A stretch of 64,000 nucleotides of DNA from Bacteroidales bacterium UBA5197 (lineage in GTDB: Bacteria; Bacteroidota; Bacteroidia; Bacteroidales; Lentimicrobiaceae), in assembly GCA_002412885.1 (NCBI GenBank), contig DHVX01000062.1, positions 283,433 through 347,432 on the forward strand, written 5' to 3'. The notes under the pieces were generated by a model. It saw nothing but the letters and a program-made list of their open reading frames with translations. It was not told the DNA's origin and searched no databases. This document shows, piece after piece, positions 61,281 to 64,000 of this stretch. Each line of letters opens with the position of its first letter. Position 1 is the stretch's first letter. The translations under genes were made by a program, and so were the position numbers.

Positions 61281-62046
61281 AGTTTTAGTAATTTTGCGCT
61301 CGTTACCGGTTGGCAGGGGAGTGGTTGCTTATCAGCTTCCTAGGGCAAAGGCAGCCAACTCCCCGTGGCCGGTAAAAAGCCGGTTAAAATTATTTAATTT
61401 GTCTATGTTCCGGGGTGATGTTACAGCGGCATTTCCTGCCACAATGAGTTTTCCTCCTTTCTCAGTATTTATGGTTTTTATGGTTTGCCGTACTACAACG
61501 GCCCGGTTTTTTTAAATCTGAATTTATTTTTTTAATATCTTCTGGATTTATCCTTTGTTTACATGGTTTAAATTTACCTACAGAATTCGTGTTAGAACCA
61601 AACGAATTATTGGCTGAACAATTTTAGCACAGCCATATTCTGTGAATGCAAACAGGGGAAACTTGCTCCAAATATTATCATCAGCATCCTTTTATAAATC
61701 CAGAAAATTGAAAAAGTTAATACCGTTTTTAATTGTTTTTGTAATAATTTTTATATGATTCAATTTGAGGGCTATAAGCAAAAATATTTCAAAAATTCAA
61801 AGCGGGTTTGCAACCGGGGCTGCCTATTCGAACGAGCCATCCCAAAGCGGAACTTGCTTGGCTGAGCGGCATTTGCAATGCCGCTCCAATCTGCTCGCGC
61901 GCGGCTCACGCGAATCGTGCTCACGCGCGTCACCTGAGGCGTGTATTAATCGCTTAAATTATTACCTGTTGTAAACCCTCGCCCTTCCCATGCAGCTCAC
62001 GAACGTTGCAATACTACTATAAGGCCTCAAAGGCCATAATTTATAT
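61281..62046. other. 750-base spacer with a dispersed repeat
   Basis: No gene is recognised. It holds the second perfect copy of the 33-bp palindromic repeat at 61861-61893 and an adjoining CG-rich palindromic stretch (CGCGCGCGG, ACGCGCGTCA, 61896-61935). The AT-rich part near 61281-61310 probably contains the promoter of the T9SS cargo gene. Confidence 0.45.
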
Positions 62047-63762
62047 TTAACTCCCAGGTATAGCACGTATCAACTCACGGGTATAAGTCTCTTTCGGATT
62101 ATTATATAGCTCATCAGCTTCGCCTGATTCAACAATCTTTCCATTCCTCATCACCAATATTCTGTCCGACATAAATCGCACAACCGAAAGGTCATGCGAA
62201 ATGAATATGTATGTAAAGCCAAAATCTTTCTTTAAGTCATTCAGCAGGTTAAGAACCTGAGCCTGAACTGATACATCCAGTGCAGAAACGGATTCATCGC
62301 AAATTATAAATTCCGGATCCAGCGCCAGAGCACGTGCAATACTGATTCTTTGCCTTTGTCCTCCCGAAAACTGATGGGGGAACCGTTCAAAACTATTTTC
62401 TTCCAGTCCAACCCGGCTTAGCAGGTGCAGCACTCTTGCCCGGCGTTCTTTGTTGTTGGCCATCAATCCGTGTGCGATCATGGGTTCCATAATGGCATCA
62501 CCAATAGTAATTCTTGGGTTGAGTGCCGAATAAGGATCCTGAAAAATGATCTGGATACGCTGACGCATTTTTCTTAACTGTTCGGGATTTAATCCGGAAA
62601 GATCTTTGCCATCGTAAAACACTTTTCCTTCGGTGGGTTCTATTAACCGGAGTATAGCCCGGCCAAGCGTGGTTTTCCCACACCCCGATTCGCCAACTAA
62701 TCCCAGTGTTTCTCCTTTGTAAACCTGCAGACTTACATCATCAACAGCTTTGAAATATTGTGGATTGCGATTAAGGAAGCCGGATTTTGTTTTGTAATAA
62801 ACCTTTAAGTCATCCACCTGAAGCAACGGAACTCCTGCGTAAAGTTCACGGTGAGCCAATGCACGTTCTTCCGAAGTTATGGATTCAACAGCACTTAATT
62901 CTGATGTTTTTCCATTCAAAAAGTCGCTGACAACAGGCAAACGTTTAAGTCGTCTGTCAAGCGGAGGGCGACAGGCGATGAGTCCTTTGGTGTAGGGATG
63001 CTGAGGATTCCGGAAAACATCCGTCACGGAACCTTGCTCCACCACTTTTCCCCTGTTCATCACAACCACATTATCGGCAATTTCAGAAATTACCCCAAGA
63101 TCATGACTGATAAAGATCAGGCTCATGTTGTGCTTTTGCTGAAGGGATTTCAGCAGCAGGAGTATGTTTTTCTGAACCGTGACATCAAGGGCAGTGGTTG
63201 GTTCATCGGCAATAAGAATATCCGGACGGCAGGCAATGGCCATGGCAATCATAACCCGCTGCTTTTGCCCGCCCGACAATTGATGCGGATAGGAAAGATA
63301 TATTCTCAAGGGATCGGGAAGCATAACTTCAGCAAACAAACCAAGTACATATTTTTTGGCTTTGGTGTTGTCGTAACCCAGATGTAGTTTTACCGATTCT
63401 GTAATCTGGCGGCCGCAGCGCATCACCGGATTAAGCGAAGTCATTGGTTCCTGAAAAATCATGCTGATCAGCCGTCCCCTGATTTTTCGCATGTGTTTTT
63501 CGCTCAGGTTATGGATTGAAACCTGCCCTTGCTCACTGCCCGAATAGAGAATTTCGCCCTGATGAATCCGGCTGTAACCTTTGGGAAGCAATTGCATGAT
63601 TGCCAGCGAAGTAACCGATTTTCCCGATCCACTTTCGCCGACAATGCCAAGCGTTTCTTTTCTTTTCAGCGAAAAGCTTACATTGTCAACAGCCGTAACC
63701 CATTCATCTTCGTTTCGAAACGAAATACTCAGATTATTAACAACGAGAATTGGGTCGGACAT
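62047..63762 (-). CDS. dipeptide/oligopeptide-type ABC transporter, two ATPase domains fused
   Basis: 571 residues. Two complete ABC domains: first Walker A GESGSGKSV and signature LSGGQKQR, second GESGCGKTT and FSGGQRQR, each with Walker B and the oligopeptide C-terminal QHPYTK-type tail. This fusion of DppD- and DppF-like ATPases powers a peptide (or nickel/glutathione) importer. The permease and binding-protein genes are not in the window. It is 34 bases from rodA, which may share a transcript. Confidence 0.94.
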   Translation of the reverse strand: MSDPILVVNNLSISFRNEDEWVTAVDNVSFSLKRKETLGIVGESGSGKSVTSLAIMQLLPKGYSRIHQGEILYSGSEQGQVSIHNLSEKHMRKIRGRLISMIFQEPMTSLNPVMRCGRQITESVKLHLGYDNTKAKKYVLGLFAEVMLPDPLRIYLSYPHQLSGGQKQRVMIAMAIACRPDILIADEPTTALDVTVQKNILLLLKSLQQKHNMSLIFISHDLGVISEIADNVVVMNRGKVVEQGSVTDVFRNPQHPYTKGLIACRPPLDRRLKRLPVVSDFLNGKTSELSAVESITSEERALAHRELYAGVPLLQVDDLKVYYKTKSGFLNRNPQYFKAVDDVSLQVYKGETLGLVGESGCGKTTLGRAILRLIEPTEGKVFYDGKDLSGLNPEQLRKMRQRIQIIFQDPYSALNPRITIGDAIMEPMIAHGLMANNKERRARVLHLLSRVGLEENSFERFPHQFSGGQRQRISIARALALDPEFIICDESVSALDVSVQAQVLNLLNDLKKDFGFTYIFISHDLSVVRFMSDRILVMRNGKIVESGEADELYNNPKETYTRELIRAIPGS

Positions 63763-63795
63763 AAGATTGATTACTGGCCTTTTTGTTGATTTAGG

Positions 63796-64000
63796 TTAAA
63801 GCAAAGCTGTGCGCCGGGTGTCAAGTTTAATAAAGATGAAAAGCAATATGGTAAAAGCCCAAAGCGACGAACCTCCATAGCTGAAAAACGGGAGCGGAAT
63901 TCCGATAACGGGAACCAGTCCGATGGTCATCCCAATATTTATGGCAAAATGAAAAAACAAGATAGAGGCTACTCCGTAGCCATAGAGAAGTCCAAATGTT
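63796..64000 (-). CDS. rodA: rod shape-determining protein RodA (3' end only)
   Basis: The 68 complete codons read here give NIGMTIGLVPVIGIPLPFF, SYGGSS, and a final helix ending KLDTRRTALL. This is the C-terminal SEDS-family block unique to RodA/FtsW (GLVPVTGIPLPF then SYGGSS). RodA polymerises peptidoglycan glycan strands during elongation. The gene starts beyond the window. FtsW is the alternative, but the short C-terminus fits RodA. Confidence 0.85.
   Translation of the reverse strand, partial: TFGLLYGYGVASILFFHFAINIGMTIGLVPVIGIPLPFFSYGGSSLWAFTILLFIFIKLDTRRTALL

Overview
The window comes from a member of the Bacteroidota. Evidence: C-terminal sorting domains of the type IX secretion system (gliding-type CHU_C and type A), promoters with the phylum's -7 box TAnnTTTG, SusC-like plug sequence, and the overall gene repertoire (DUF4143 ATPases, IS982, IS91-plus-integrase). 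A lineage near Bacteroidales/Marinilabiliales is plausible but the order cannot be fixed by reading alone. The window has no tRNA, rRNA or CRISPR array that I can see.

Region 1 (1-12219, all + strand) is one tightly packed 13-gene run: an MmpL-like RND exporter (cut by the window edge), a LolA-like periplasmic protein, a FabH-like ketosynthase, a SAM methyltransferase, a large GNAT-type acyltransferase, an SDR, two PlsC-type acyltransferases, a patatin, two tandem family-2 glycosyltransferases, a DUF1302-like outer-membrane barrel and a hotdog thioesterase. Gaps are 2-25 bases, with two ATGA overlaps. It reads as a complete make-and-export locus for a modified lipid or glycolipid and is the best candidate for an undescribed system.

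Region 2 (12245-about 21000) is an accessory island. It starts with an IS982-family element with a perfect 8-bp target duplication. Then comes an integron-cassette-like array without an integron integrase (CALIN-like): single genes separated by imperfect palindromes of about 130 bp whose outer boxes pair with the start of the same cassette. Cargo: a secreted plug-like protein, a TlpA-like thioredoxin protein, a DUF4143 ATPase and an alpha/beta hydrolase. An IS91-family element with a tyrosine recombinase interrupts it.

Region 3 (21127-43953) is mostly chromosomal: a cysteate-synthase-like PLP enzyme, a cupin, a second DUF4143 ATPase, an arginase-fold protein lacking canonical metal ligands, topA, miaB, a Wza/Wzc-type polysaccharide export pair, sulfate activation genes cysC-cysD-cysN, a membrane protein with repeated basic segments, an iron alcohol dehydrogenase, rnr (its stop codon now supplied by a 129-bp MITE-like insertion), an orphan receiver protein, a broken kaiC-like gene and an AI-2E family permease.

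Region 4 (44044-53595, all - strand) is a sulfur-handling and stress neighbourhood: CoA-disulfide-reductase-like flavoprotein, DUF2254 protein, double universal stress protein, SDR, DUF1622 protein, a split YeeE/YedE transporter, a metallo-beta-lactamase/double-rhodanese fusion and an SLC13-type permease.

Region 5 (53997-64000) holds a PRC-barrel protein and a membrane-anchored partner, a helical protein with a carboxypeptidase-regulatory-like domain, two T9SS cargo proteins, repeat-rich spacers, a fused dipeptide-type ABC ATPase and the 3' end of rodA at the window edge.
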